From Apophysomyces variabilis (taxonomy: Eukaryota > Mucoromycota > Mucoromycetes > Mucorales > Mucoraceae): a stretch of 64,000 nucleotides of DNA. Below, piece after piece: positions 46,495 through 58,089 of the stretch (within the stretch, counting starts at the first letter, position 1; each line of letters starts with the position of its first letter). The stretch covers positions 62,001-126,000 of the forward strand of contig MZZL01000020.1 of assembly GCA_002749535.1 (NCBI GenBank), read 5' to 3'. Under the pieces are notes generated by a model, which did no database searches, was not told the DNA's origin, and saw nothing but the letters and a program-made list of their open reading frames with translations. The translations under genes were made by a program, and so were the position numbers.

Positions 46495-47479
46495 GCTTTG
46501 CAAGTTGAAAAAGAAAGATAGAAGGGAAGAAAGAGAAGCAAAAGGACAAAGAAAAGGAAAAAGGAGAAAGAAGAAAAGAAAAGCCAAAAGGCGAGTGACG
46601 GTCTGAAATACGATGGAGAAAACCAGAAAATTTGGAGCATTTGTTTGTTCTAACCAACTGAAGCATGAAGCATGATGACATGCAACTACCAGATATCGGA
46701 ATCTGAATTCGTGCAAATTCAAAACCATGGACCTTATGCGCCCGTACTCTGCATGGTCTGATAAAACGCCTCGGTCATCTTTTTTATATGCTAGTACGGG
46801 CAGACGTGCGATAGGTGCGTCTCGGTAGAACATACCTCTGCATAACATTGTCTGCAGCTTTTGCACGTGCTGTAAGATAACTTGCCTTCAAGGCAAATGA
46901 ATATAGGATTGTCTGAACTGGTATTCCTTTGCTTGATAAGATTAAAGACATTTTTAACTGGTCGATAATAAGAAAATCAAGCATGCAAACTTCGTTTACA
47001 GCCAGCCTGATTAGACGTAAGGCAGCCTCATTGTGGAATTAATATTTTAGTGTTGTCAGTGCAGCACATAACTGGTATAATGTGTTATTAAAAGCAAAAC
47101 AACGTAAGGCAATAGACTACTCACACCCAAAGAAAACTATAAGAAGAAGCAGCAGATGAATGCCGACTATCATTCGAAAGGAAGCAATATCTTCCATTTC
47201 TTTCTAAATTTTCTGTAGATCATGATAGTAACAAAAAAAAGAACTGTCGGCTACAGCTTGAAGCAAAATAATTTTGCTACAAAAGTGGGAGGTACGAGTT
47301 ACCTGACCCGCTCTTGGCATCTGCATTGTCATCGTAAAAGGAATTAAATATCGGCATTTGAACCGTTCCTTGTGGCTGATGACATCCAAAGTTGGTTGCC
47401 CTGAAAGTGATTTTTTTTTGGGTCTGCAAAAAAAAGAGGTTCCTTTCTTTCCCTTGATTCCCGTCATCTGCTGGAAAAG
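46495..47479. other. Divergent promoter region, PB1 gene and CK2 alpha
   Basis: Purine-rich near the PB1 start (46500-46600). Frames here are overlapping and unsupported. No RNA gene is seen. Confidence 0.6.
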
Positions 47480-48881
47480 ATGGACACAATCATGAAAGAA
47501 ACGAGTATAGCACGCGTATACGCCGATGTCAATGCCAACCAACCGAGGGAATACCATGACTATGAGTCCCTTCAACTTTTCTGGGGGTAAAAAAAAGTCA
47601 TACCAAGAAGAAGTGGAGATGATAACAGATGGGCTGACCAAACATGGATATTTCTATCCCTTCTAGTGTGCAAGATAATTATGAAATATGTCGCAAGATT
47701 GGTCGTGGGAAATACTCGGAAGTCTTCGAGGGCATCAACATCTTGAATGGCGAGAAGTGCGTCATCAAAGTATTAAAACCCGTAAAGAAGAAGAAGATCA
47801 AACGTGAGATCAAGATTTTGCAAAACTTGACCGGTGGTCCTAACATTATTGGATTGTTGGATATTGTGCGCGATCAACAAGTAAGTTAGTCTTTGGCGTG
47901 TCTGTTACAGAAGAAGATATCTCAACGAAAAGCAAACATGTAGTCCAGAGTACCGTCCTTAATTTTCGAAAGTGTCAATAATACAGAATTTAAGATTCTT
48001 TACCCTCGCTTTACTGATTACGACGTCCGCTATTACATGTACGAATTACTGAAGGTGAGCCAAGAGCACAAAGAAAAGGAAAAAAAAAGGCAAGGGGAAA
48101 AAGGGGCGTAGAAGGAGAAGATAGGAAGAAAGAGGAATGACAGAGAAAGAGAATGACACAATCCTAACGATTCAAATTCGGAAAGGCTATCGATTACTGT
48201 CATTCCAAGGGAATTATGCATCGCGATGTGAAACCTCATAATGTGATGATTGACCACGAAAAGCGACAGGTGAAAAGAAAAAAACAAACATGTTGATAAG
48301 ACTTTATTGAAACTGAGATATAGTTACGGTTGATTGACTGGGGTCTTGCTGATTTCTACCATCCAGGAACAGAATATAATGTGCGTGTTGCATCCAGATG
48401 TTATAAGGGGCCAGAACTGCTCGTGAATTTCCAATTGTATGACTACAGTTTGGATATGTGGAGTTATGGAGCCATGCTTGCGGGAATGGTGTTCCGTCGA
48501 GATCCGTTTTTCAATGGTCAGGACAACAATGACCAACTAGTACGAATTGCGCGAGTGCTTGGATCAGAACCACTACATGCATATCTGAAGAAATACCACC
48601 TTCAATTAGACCCTACATTGGATAAGGCGATTGGAAGGTAAGATAGAGGACGGGTTTATTTTTTTGTGTTTGCTTACCATAACTGTTTCTGTTTACCTAG
48701 ATGTTCTCCAAAGCCATGGAGCAAGTTTGTGGCCCTTTCCAATCAGCGCTATATGTCCGACGAGCTATTTGATCTGCTGGATAACTTATTACGATACGAC
48801 CATCAAGAAAGATTAACGGCAAAAGAAGCCATGGCCCATCCCTTCTTCGGTAAGAGGGCAACAAAGAAGGACGTAGGTTGA
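47480..48881 (+). CDS. CKA1: Casein kinase 2 catalytic subunit alpha, 336 aa
   Basis: Exons 47480-47586, 47667-47880, 47944-48054, 48186-48269, 48324-48637 and 48701-48881 give 336 residues. The first exon encodes the CK2-specific N-terminus [15 protein letters not shown], which the later in-frame Met at 47644 would miss. Features: Gly loop [11 protein letters not shown] (48-58), ATP Lys70, the basic cluster KKKKIKRE for acidic substrates, catalytic HRDVKPHN (156-163), DWG (177-179, the CK2 variant of DFG) and a PELL box. CK2 is a constitutively active Ser/Thr kinase, usually a tetramer with two beta subunits. An oddity is [10 protein letters not shown] where most members have SRYFKGPELL, in the activation segment. 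The gene symbol follows yeast usage. Confidence 0.95.
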
Positions 48882-51118
48882 TTTACGGTTTACTGACAAA
48901 ATCTGATCAGATCCTATCCGACCGAAAGAAAACGGCAATTGAGAAAAGTTAAACAACAAACACAACAGAAAGGCGTTTGTTTAATTGCATGATTTACTTG
49001 TTGTATTTGAAAGCGTCCTCGCTTACTCTGCACCACTTTTTCTTCTTTTTTTTTTGTTTACTTTTATTGTTATCAAAGACTTGTGTACAGTTAGCCATTA
49101 TCCCATTTCGTTCGTTTTTCATAAACTGAGAGAATTATGCATGGTTGTTCGTTTTTTGTTGCCATGTTTTTATTTTTACATCTTGTGTGTGCTCCCTTCC
49201 GTTAGCTTAGAATCTGTCAATCCCGTCGATCAACATCTATTCATGCTGACAGAAAGAGTAGAATGCCTAAAACTGACAATAAAACAAGCCTCGCAGTTAC
49301 TATTCCTGGCACCAAACGAAGAAAGGCGTTGTACGTGTTGTATTGGGGTGAGAACTATGAGTAGGAGAAGATGAGGAGATATGGTTTTGCCCATATAGCG
49401 CCAAAGACCCTTTTTTTCTTTGTTTCCATTCTTTTTTTTTCTGCACTGGATATAAACTTCCATCCTCTTGTTTTTTTTGCTTTCCCTTGACTAAGCCTTG
49501 CCCCCCCTTTTCCCCTTTTTTTCTCTGGTTGTCTTTCTTCATAACTTTTTTGACTTTCCACGTTGTGTGTCCTATGATAAGGGAAATAGAAGCATGGCTA
49601 TTCATCATAGAAATAGTGTGTGCAGGTTGTTTATTGTTTGTCTGGTTAATAAGAAAAGATGGTATGCTCCTTAATAGCATAACATGAGTGTTTCCGATTC
49701 CGATTTAGACCCACTATCAACAACAAGCCATTGGAGGTAACCCGGGTTTATGTGGCGAAGAAAAAAAAGAGTCTATAGCAAAACGGCTCTTTTTCCCCTG
49801 TTCTTGTTCTTTGAAAACAACAAAAGTAAAGAAGATCATCCAAGTAACGAACATCATGTAATGAATCTTTTTATTACCAGATACAGCACTGAGGCTTTAA
49901 GAACAAAGCTTATTGGCGAATAAACGAAATTGAGAAGGAGCTTATTGTCAGGGGATTTTGATTATGAAAGCTTCCTTTTTTCCCTTCTTCTTTACTGGTA
50001 TTTCTGTCTCTCTTTTTCTTTTTTTTTTTGGTTCATCCAGCTGTATCCCGATCTTGGCAACAAAACCTTCTTTTAACCTTAACCCGACTTGCTTGGTTAC
50101 GTTTGCTCTATGTGGTTGCGTTTGCTCCTAAATTGTTTTTTCTTCTTTGGCCAAATAATGCTCTCTGCGTATCCTAGTTTAGGAATGTCAGCATTGAAGT
50201 TTTTGAATAAATATCCGATACATATTGAGAATAACTGAAAGATTAAAAGCTAGTAATGTTTATAATTGCAGAATTGACCGCTACAGAAGATTTTTTTTTT
50301 TTGCTAACATAGTAGCTTGTGATATTGAACGTGGGTGTCATTTCCTTTTCGCGACTAGGGACGGCCATCTGTTTTATTAGATGCAGCCGGTGTCATCATA
50401 GTGAAACGGGGGAAAAGAAAGAAAACACAAGGGGAAGTTGGAAGATGCAAACTAATCAAAAGTGAAAGTTATGGGATAACAGAGAAAGAAAACAATGAAA
50501 ATCTGGAGCAAAAAAAGAAATAACTACTTGAAGGAAATAAAGGTATCAAGAGGCCAACGATTAAACTTTGAATATTCTTTTGTTATACGTGTAGTTCCTT
50601 TAGGCTGTTCTAGTTAACTCTGCATCTGTGGCTGTCTTCCATGGATTAGATATTTCAGAGCTTTTGGATAAATATCCTTATTCTGGCTTCCCGGGCTGAG
50701 TTGCAGTATGAGGCTTAAAAAAAGAAAAGATCAACCTTACATTTAATTCATCGATTAAATTAGCCGTTCAGTAGGTAGAGTAACTTTTTTCCCCTCCTCT
50801 CCTTATCATGAAAAAAGCGGCTGTTTTCTATTTAAATAAAAATAACCACATATGTACAATGAGGCACGTTGAAACAGTTTGTTAATATAACAAAATTTTA
50901 TCAACCAGGGTTGGTTTGCTTTGATTGATATCAGAATCTAATGTGACGGATGGATCCCCTTGTGCCAACATAAGAGCCATGGAGCAAAAAACGAAATAGA
51001 TATATAAACGGATCATATTCTCTCTCTCTCGCTTTTTTCTCTTCTCTTTTCCCTATCTGTCTCCTTTCCTTTTTTTTTTCTTTTTTTCAGTGTCTTGCTA
51101 TATTTTTTTTTCCTTTGA
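48882..51118. other. Intergenic (2.2 kb) with one weak spliced frame
   Basis: Apart from the candidate microprotein at 49684-49923, nothing is recognised. A coil-like frame around 49205-49330 (+) has no supporting start or splice partner. The stretch is T-rich near both ends. Confidence 0.5.
49684..49923 (+). CDS. Candidate spliced microprotein, 31 aa (weak)
   Basis: Two exons, 49684-49736 and 49881-49923, join in frame across a GT-AG intron of 144 nt. The reading begins MSVSDSDLDPLSTTSHWR and ends TKLIGE. No family is recognised. A frame this short could arise by chance. It is listed because start, donor, acceptor and stop all fit and no longer frame competes. Confidence 0.25.
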
Positions 51119-51630
51119 ATGACCTTTGCTCCGGCCGAACATGATTCCGCCCATGGAATCAATGGTCAACTGAGTAACAGTAGCAGCAGTCATAATGGCA
51201 ATAATGGCACGCATAGCAACAGTACCCATAGCAACACAATGAACCAGGGTACCTTTGGTATGAGTTTACCATCGACTGTGGATCCGGCAAAACCAACCCA
51301 TCCCGAATGGGGTGTTGTCAAAGACCAAGAATTTCATCCGTTGACATTGAAGCATCAACGTGACCTGGAAAATCTCCATCAATCAGGCGTCTTTATTCCC
51401 GACTTTTATTTCTGGCAAGCGAATCTCGGTGGTTATTGTGTCGCTAATATGATTGAGAGTAAATAATATAAAATCTTTTAATCTTCGAATCGCTTTTTCT
51501 GTTCCACTTATGTTTCTTTTTCTTTCCAGATATTGTCGTGTCTTCAGACGAATGGTTTGTGCTTGTCAGACGCATTGTTGAAGGTGCACCCCATCCAGGT
51601 CGAAGAAAGAAAAAGCGCGGACAAGGCTAA
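51119..51630 (+). CDS. Uncharacterised small protein with basic tail, 146 aa
   Basis: Exons 51119-51458 and 51530-51630. The first 55 residues are Ser/Asn/His/Gly-rich and low in complexity. Residues 60-135 look folded, with aromatic-rich segments HPEWGVVKDQEFHPLTLKHQ and IPDFYFWQANLGGYCVANMI and then DEWFVLVRRIVEG. The protein ends with a basic run GRRKKKRGQG that could be a nuclear localisation or RNA-binding signal. I recognise no family. The leader is strongly T/C-rich, as for other genes here. The stop falls just after the basic run, and no good donor lies before it. Confidence 0.6.
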
Positions 51631-52985
51631 AGAAACAATCGTCATAACACCATGGTTGCTGACTATAGTAACCTATCTCCCTTACATTTCGTTTTCTTTT
51701 CCCTGTCTACTTTTTTGTTTTTTACTTGTTGTCCATTACGTTCAACCCCCTGAACGCATGCGTTTTTGGAGTAAATATGAAACGCGCTGGATCGCGTCTC
51801 TATTTCTTTCTTATTATTCTATACAGTTTAGTTTCCTTTTTCCTTCTTTTGCTTTCTTTTACGTTTGTTGGAAAATAAAGTGAATCGTCTTGCAAAGATA
51901 AAACAAGAGATGAGTTGTTCACCTGATCTCAAAATGAGTAAATTAGTCAAGCACCGCGTCATATCTGCACATTAGGTGTATCTCTTTATTTTTTCTAATG
52001 CTTCTCACAGGATAAGGTAAGTATCACGGGGGTAATGGTTTTTTGGCAACCTAGCGATCAATGTGCATGGAATCATCTAGTCGACACATGTACCAAAAAG
52101 GAATATGAAGGTTTTACAAGTCCGTCCTTCATGCAGCGCTTTAGCACTGTTTAAATGGAAAGCAAAAAATTGAGGGGTAAAGAAAAAAAAAACTCTGTCG
52201 GTAACATTGGTTGGTCGGTATTTCAAACGAAGGTGTTACTCTAGGCCAAGAAATAAAAGAGGGAGAGTATATGAGGCAGATATAGACAGTGACGAACAAA
52301 AGAAACTAAGGATCCAAACTGTCTTGTATGCATTTGGATATGGCAAATAAGAAAGAAAAAATTGTAAAACGTTAAACTTCCACGTGTCTCGGCAAACCTT
52401 TTGATTATCAAATAGCCATCATGCGAGTCATTTGCGCTCGGACGTCTTTCTATCAAAAAAAAAACCTGTGATCGGCCACTTTCGGTTCTTTTGGGACATT
52501 CACGATAAAAAAAATTCAAACTTTTGATAGATTGTTTATTTAGTATTTTCAATGGGTTACAATACAATGCAAGAAGAAGAAAAACAAAAATAAGAAGAAG
52601 GTATTGTAGGGGGGCTATCATAAGGTAATAGAAGAAGAAAAATGAACATGAATGACTGTTAACGTAGCATGGCATGATGATATAGAGCAATAAAGGAATA
52701 GAAAGATGTAACTTAGGGCATTTAGATTATCACCTAGGCAACACACACATGGGGAAGAAAAACAAAAAGACTCCAAAAGAGCAACAAATGAATAAACAGG
52801 AAAATGAATGGAGAAAAAAGAACAAGGTGGTGAAAGTAAACAAAGGAATGTAATGGCTGTCGTTTTTTTCTTTTTGACTGTTTGTTTTGATAGAAGTAAA
52901 CCAGGATGATTTCTTTTCAAAAAGCAAAGATATAAGGTTGATCAAAAGATAGAGGTAGATAGAGAGATATAGAGCGACATATACT
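51631..52985. other. Intergenic, no gene seen
   Basis: 3' flanks of two convergent genes. Frames at 52241-52945 (-) are low-complexity Ser/Phe-rich and unsupported. Confidence 0.6.
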
Positions 52986-53158
52986 CTATTTTAACAGCGG
53001 ACAGGTTGTCCTTTTGTGACCATACTTGCCACACCAGGTGCTAACATAAAAAAAGAATATAACTGTAAATGCTTCAAATAATCTCATAGTTCATTTTCAT
53101 CTTTCCCCTCTTACCATTGGCCGCCTTGTAGATTCAAAGGTTTAATTGCAAACTGCAT
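52986..53158 (-). CDS. CCHC zinc-knuckle microprotein, 32 aa, spliced
   Basis: Exons 53158-53115 and 53040-52986 are separated by a 74-nt GT-AG intron that splits the first Cys codon of the knuckle. The product has a 14-residue lead (MQFAIKPLNLQGGQ) and one complete knuckle C15-x2-C18-x4-H23-x4-C28 (CTWCGKYGHKRTTC), ending PLLK. CCHC knuckles of this spacing bind single-stranded nucleic acid in Gag, CNBP and splicing factors. An in-frame stop lies 21 bases upstream of the ATG and a TATA-like box about 85 bases upstream. No transposon gene surrounds it, so it does not look like a Gag remnant. An additional upstream exon cannot be excluded. Confidence 0.6.
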
Positions 53159-56100
53159 TTCTTTTTTGCTTTTTGGATCTTAGGGTTTGAGGTAAGGGGA
53201 GTAAAAAAGATGAACGAGAAGAAAAGAAAACAGAACGGCTTTTATATGCGCCCAAACATGTACATATCTTTCAGATATATATTATGGAGAATATATCATA
53301 ACAACGCGTAACCCACTAAGCAACGGTCTTGTTTGGGTTGCTATGTAGGTTTTTCTTCCTTTTCCCCTTGAAAAAAAAATAAGGCATCTTTTCCGCCCTC
53401 TTCTCTTATTTTTATTTTCGCCTTTTATTTCCGTTTTGCTGACAGTTTGAATTACTATTCTGACTAAACATTAAGAGACCGCTCTTGTCATGGGAACTTA
53501 ATGCTCTGCAATACTATGCCAAGGACGAATGTCAGAGTTTGGAACATATTTTCAACTCACAGCTAACTTGTACCTTCTTCTGATCCACCCGATATCGAAG
53601 TATGTAAATAAAATCATTTTCGCTCTAACCCAGAGAAAATAAATAAACAAGAGAAAGTTGGTATTTAACTCGCAAATACAGGAACGTATATCTTTAGCCT
53701 TTTTTTTCCTTGGGTGTTGTAAAACATTGGAGTAATTCTAGACCGTAAAGGCTTTATCTTTTGCCCTTTTTATTTCAAGCATTGCCGATCATTTGGCTTG
53801 CATAGCACGATTAGGGATGTGGAGATAGGTCACGGGTCCGGCATGGTTGGGAATATCGCTTACTTCTGCTGGCATTAATTTTTGAAATCCATATTGGAGA
53901 CACGTGGGTCGCACACATAGACGCGTATTTACACACATAAAAACGCATACAGCTACATACATCATCTAAACTCACACACATTAGCACGCACGCACGAAGG
54001 TAAGCTCATACAAGGTAAACAAAGGCTATTTTTGTCCTATTTCTTTTTGAAAGCCGTTTGTTGCCCCTTTAACTATGAGACAAAGTCAAAGTGCACAATA
54101 CTCAATAACAACAACCACAACAAAAAATAAGGGTTAGGCGTTGGCGTAAAGGATCGACTTGACTATAGCTAATTTCGGTAATAGTTTAAATAGTAGTTTG
54201 ACAGAAAAAATTTGGATTGATTTTTTTTCTTTCTTTATTTTGTTCAGTATAATAAGACGTTAGACTTTGGTCTTCTTGTTTAGAGCAAGTCCTTTTTTTT
54301 CTTTATTTTATATTCTTGTTTGGAAGTCCCAAGCAAAGGAGCATAGAAATGCTGGGATTGCTGCAATAACCAAAATAACAGCGATCTTGTATTATTTTTT
54401 GGTTGTCAAGTGTTTCGACATTATCGAGCTAGGTAATCGCCTTAACCCCTGAAAGACAAGGGGTTTGTTTTCTGTTTCTTTTGCCTTGTAAGTCTACTGT
54501 TGACAAATGAGATATATGGCGGATCGAGTATGACTTGTCAGATAGTATTGAACAGGCTACCCCTAGCCAAGTCTTCTTGGAAAATATAACGTTTTTTGTC
54601 GACCCGCTGGCTCAAAGAAGAAAAACACTAGACATTCCCCTTTTTTCTTCACACTGAGAAGCCATCCTATCAATTGCGCGTTTTCTTATTCTTCTATCAA
54701 GAAAAGAATGAATTGAACGAAGAAAGAGGATCCTTTTACACGTTGACTGGCTGTGTCATTAAGCAAGTTGAAACACGCTAGGCAATAGCACATCATAGCA
54801 AACACAGGGGGAGAGGGCAAAGTACAAAAAATTCCTGGAACAAGCTTCATAAAAGATGACAAAATAGAAAGAAAAACAAATATTACATTCTGCTGCTAGC
54901 TTTACTAATGCTTGCACACAGAGCTGCATGGTAAGCGGCATAAATTGCAAATTTTGCGTTTTGTAGGCCGGCAAGCCTATCGTAAGAAAAGAAAGGAAAA
55001 TAATTTTCATAAATACCTTTTTCCTGAAGCTGAACTTGCCAGGCATTTCTTTTGTTTTGTTGGCTGAATACGTTTCACTCCATATAGGCCAAGTTCGCCA
55101 ACAAAGGCGAATACATACTCAGAAAAAAAAACTAAATGTACAGGCTTGTTTTCGTTCTTCTTTATTTCTACGGTTTTGGGTTCAGTGGAATCGATCCGAC
55201 ATGCTATCGACTTGGCACTGAAATAAACTTTGATGTAACAAGCATAAAGCTTATTCACGCGTCGCGTCTTTCGTAAGCTTTTCGATGTCTGGAATTTCTC
55301 AAGCTTAATTGTTTATGGGTAGGGTGCGAACTTTCCAAAACGCGCGAAAGGGTGACTTTTCTATGGCATGTTACCCGTACATTAAGGGTATGAAGACAAT
55401 CCTAAGAAGAAACAGAAAGAAATATAAGAAGGATGCGTTATAGCATATATTCACCGTTTATTCCAATTCTGTGTGCACTAGATTAACGTAGGAAGGCAAT
55501 TGGTTTTTGAGCACTACCGTTCATACGTCAGGCTGTTTTCTACTTTGGTTTTCTAACGGATAGAAAAGACATACTCATGTCACGGTCAATTCAAATTACT
55601 AAAAAAAGCCTTGTATTCTTTATTTCATTCCCACCGGTTTGCTAATTGAAGCGCCAGTCCTATTTGTGTTTTCTTTTTCATTTAGCTAATGTTTCTCATA
55701 AGCAAAGAATGTTAAATAAATACGTAGGCCAACGTCATGCTAAATGTTCGGGTAAATCATTTAATCCTGGAAGGAAAGCTTTCCGAAAGAGAGAGGAACT
55801 AGATCTTTTGAGTCGAACCTATTGCAGATTCATGGGAAAAGGCCAAGATATTGCACGGAACCAAAGAAACCGGATAATGGCGATAACACCTTTGGTTGGT
55901 TTCATCGGGCGGAGGGCGAGTTCGTGTTTGGGAATATCCGAATCTCTGAACTAGTTGGAGTGGCTCGACCTTTGTACGACATAGAGCTGCAGTTCTCGCA
56001 GAGCACTGACCCTGAAAAATGAATCGTGGTCTTGCTAAAATAATAATTTAAAAAGAATGGGTTCTCTTCTTTGTATCTTTGCCCATTAAAAAACATAAGC

Positions 56101-57397
56101 TGTCAATGGTCTGAACACGGCACTCGAACTCTTAGTAGGAAGGTTATCTGCAGCATTCCATGTCGAACCTTGCTGCCCAACCAAAAGGAGAAGCATGCGG
56201 TAGTTGTGCACAAATCGTGACTTGCAACTTTTCGGATCCTGGGAATGATGTTGCCGACAGAATACCATAAGAGCTGTGTGTCTTCCTCTTTCTTCGTTTT
56301 CTGTCTAACGGTACATAGCAGGTCGAGGAGGGTCCAAGCATACAAGTTCAAAAAGCAGCGCATAGAATGAGGGACAGAAAACGAAGACATACTATGAGTG
56401 TCACTAGACTTAGAAAGAAAGAGGGAGGGAAGCACAGGTAAGATGTCATGCAGTCAGTTACAGCTCCGATGCAAGGTGCTAACCTGTTGAATTTGTTACA
56501 TCCGGTCGCTAATAGGGTCTCATCTTCGGACCAATACGTCGTCCTCAGGTACCCATTGTATCTCGCTTGCCTAACAAGCATCGCTATGATTTGCTACTTG
56601 CGACATCTGCTTATATATGTATTCATTGTCTTGGTTTTTTCATTAGATCTTTGTTGCTAGGTTGTGAATAATGTTGTGAACTAGGACTATATGTTACAGT
56701 AGCTGCAGCTACCCTGTGGATCGCAAGCAACATAGAAAGGACAAACTAACATATATGGATAATAGCACTGGATACACGCTACATACATATATATATCCAA
56801 ACATGCATCCTCTAGAATAGAAAGGGAAACTTAGAGACTATAGATATAACTAGGCTTAGTGTAAGTTACAGAAGGAAGCCTTGAATGGACAATTAGACGG
56901 AGAGTGAAAGATCATTGCGAAAAAGTACTTTCCTAATATGGATCTACTGACGCTTACTCAGGCACGTTCCGGTTACAATACTGGGCAGCCGTAAGCTCTA
57001 CCATACTACGTCTGCCCTATCCTCAATCATGCTTATCCCGCCATTTCTCCTGTCCAGTCGTTACCAAAAGCCATGATTGTTCATTGTCTTTTTTCTGCAA
57101 GATAAAAGAGCAAAAAAGCATCACTGACTTCCTCAGTTTCCCCTTCGTTATCGCTCTTTCCTGCCGCGCAATCCATGCCAAAAAACCCAGCACAGATATA
57201 TTTTGTTTCTGCGGAACGGTATCATGTACGTTAATTACAGAAACGGTTGTCGAAGGATGAGCCTTTGGGTCGCTGTTTTGGTTCTACGTCATGGAAATAC
57301 ATGCGGTTTTATTCGAGTGCGTCTTTTTTTCATGGTAACAAAGGAAGAAAAGATGGATCGAAATAAAACTTCGCAGTAAAAAGATTCCGATGTTGTT
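53159..57397. other. Gene-poor stretch (4.2 kb)
   Basis: No domain-bearing gene is recognised apart from the TATA-like element. A possibly coding relic at 55646-56022 (+) switches frame near 55830: the first part is basic (QRHAKCSGKSFNPGRKAFRK) and the second reads DNGDNTFGWFHRAEGEFVFG. No family was assigned. No tRNA or rRNA was found. Confidence 0.5.
53240..53247 (-). promoter_or_regulatory. TATA-like element of the zinc-knuckle gene
   Basis: ATATAAAA on the minus strand, 82-89 bases before the proposed ATG. It supports an independent transcription unit. Confidence 0.45.
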
Positions 57398-57762
57398 TTA
57401 GATGTTCAACTTGGTGTGGCGCCAGTTGCGACGTTTGGCGTTCCAGCTATGTATGCAGAAAAAACGATACCATTGCGTTTAGTATTTTCCATTCCCATTT
57501 TTCCGTAAGCCATCTATAATATTTACCGGATCTTGGTGTCAGACTTCAGGCGGAACCAATGGGGAAGAGGACGGTTCTGCTTTTGGGCCTTGCCAAGCTT
57601 GACCTTAGTTCTGAAAGACTTTTGGGAAGGCTAATGAAGTAGAGAAGACAGAAAGATAAAGAATGAGTATATCAATCTTTTCTTCGGCTCATCCCATCCA
57701 TCCATCGATCCATCTATTTATTCCTCCTTTAAAGCTTCTCCCTTTTTTTTGCTGCGTACCAT
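57398..57762 (-). CDS. RPL39: 60S ribosomal protein eL39, 51 aa
   Basis: Exons 57762-57760, 57630-57527 and 57446-57398 give 51 residues, the exact family length. The sequence [20 protein letters not shown] and the C-terminal [13 protein letters not shown] are characteristic. The initiator ATG stands alone in a 3-nt first exon followed by gtacgc; an ATG-only first exon is known for RPL39 genes in other eukaryotes. Another ATG followed by gt near 57917 is an alternative first exon. eL39 lines the peptide exit tunnel. The motif usually read IRYN is IRWN here. Same strand as CAS1, 328 bases downstream of it. Confidence 0.92.
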
Positions 57763-58089
57763 ATCGAACGGACCCAAGTAAAAAGAGGAGGGGATTCTAC
57801 TGGATATGCCAACTGGGTTTCGATGAGCTCTCTCTCCCCTCACTCCCACTTGTGCCCCTCTCGCCCATGACGCTTCGTTTCTTCTCCCCGGGTCGGAATT
57901 TTCATGCTCCAAAAATGGTAACCATGACTACGACGACCGAACTCGACCAAATGGTAAGCTATGAAAAGAGAACTGCTGTATGTATTTCTTATGCAAAAAA
58001 TGTTGGAAATATGGGAAAAAGTTCGAGAGAAAAAGAGAACAAGTGCAAAAATACAAGCGACAAAGTGAGATATATTTTTCTTTTCTATT
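57763..58089. other. Spacer between CAS1 and eL39
   Basis: Promoter and leader of eL39 and 3' end of CAS1. A 154-codon + strand frame crossing it is antisense and low-complexity, hence unsupported. Confidence 0.6.

Noticed and set aside
47644..47666. CK2 alpha start at Met 47644
   Set aside because: It reads intron sequence; the real CK2 N-terminus (ARVYADVN...) is encoded upstream at 47480-47586.
55646..56022. Gene at 55646-56022
   Set aside because: Needs a frame change in the middle with no splice sites; kept only as a possible relic in the gap description.
56930..57060. Possible 5S rRNA or snRNA
   Set aside because: No conserved 5S internal boxes and no stable cloverleaf or Sm-type landmarks.
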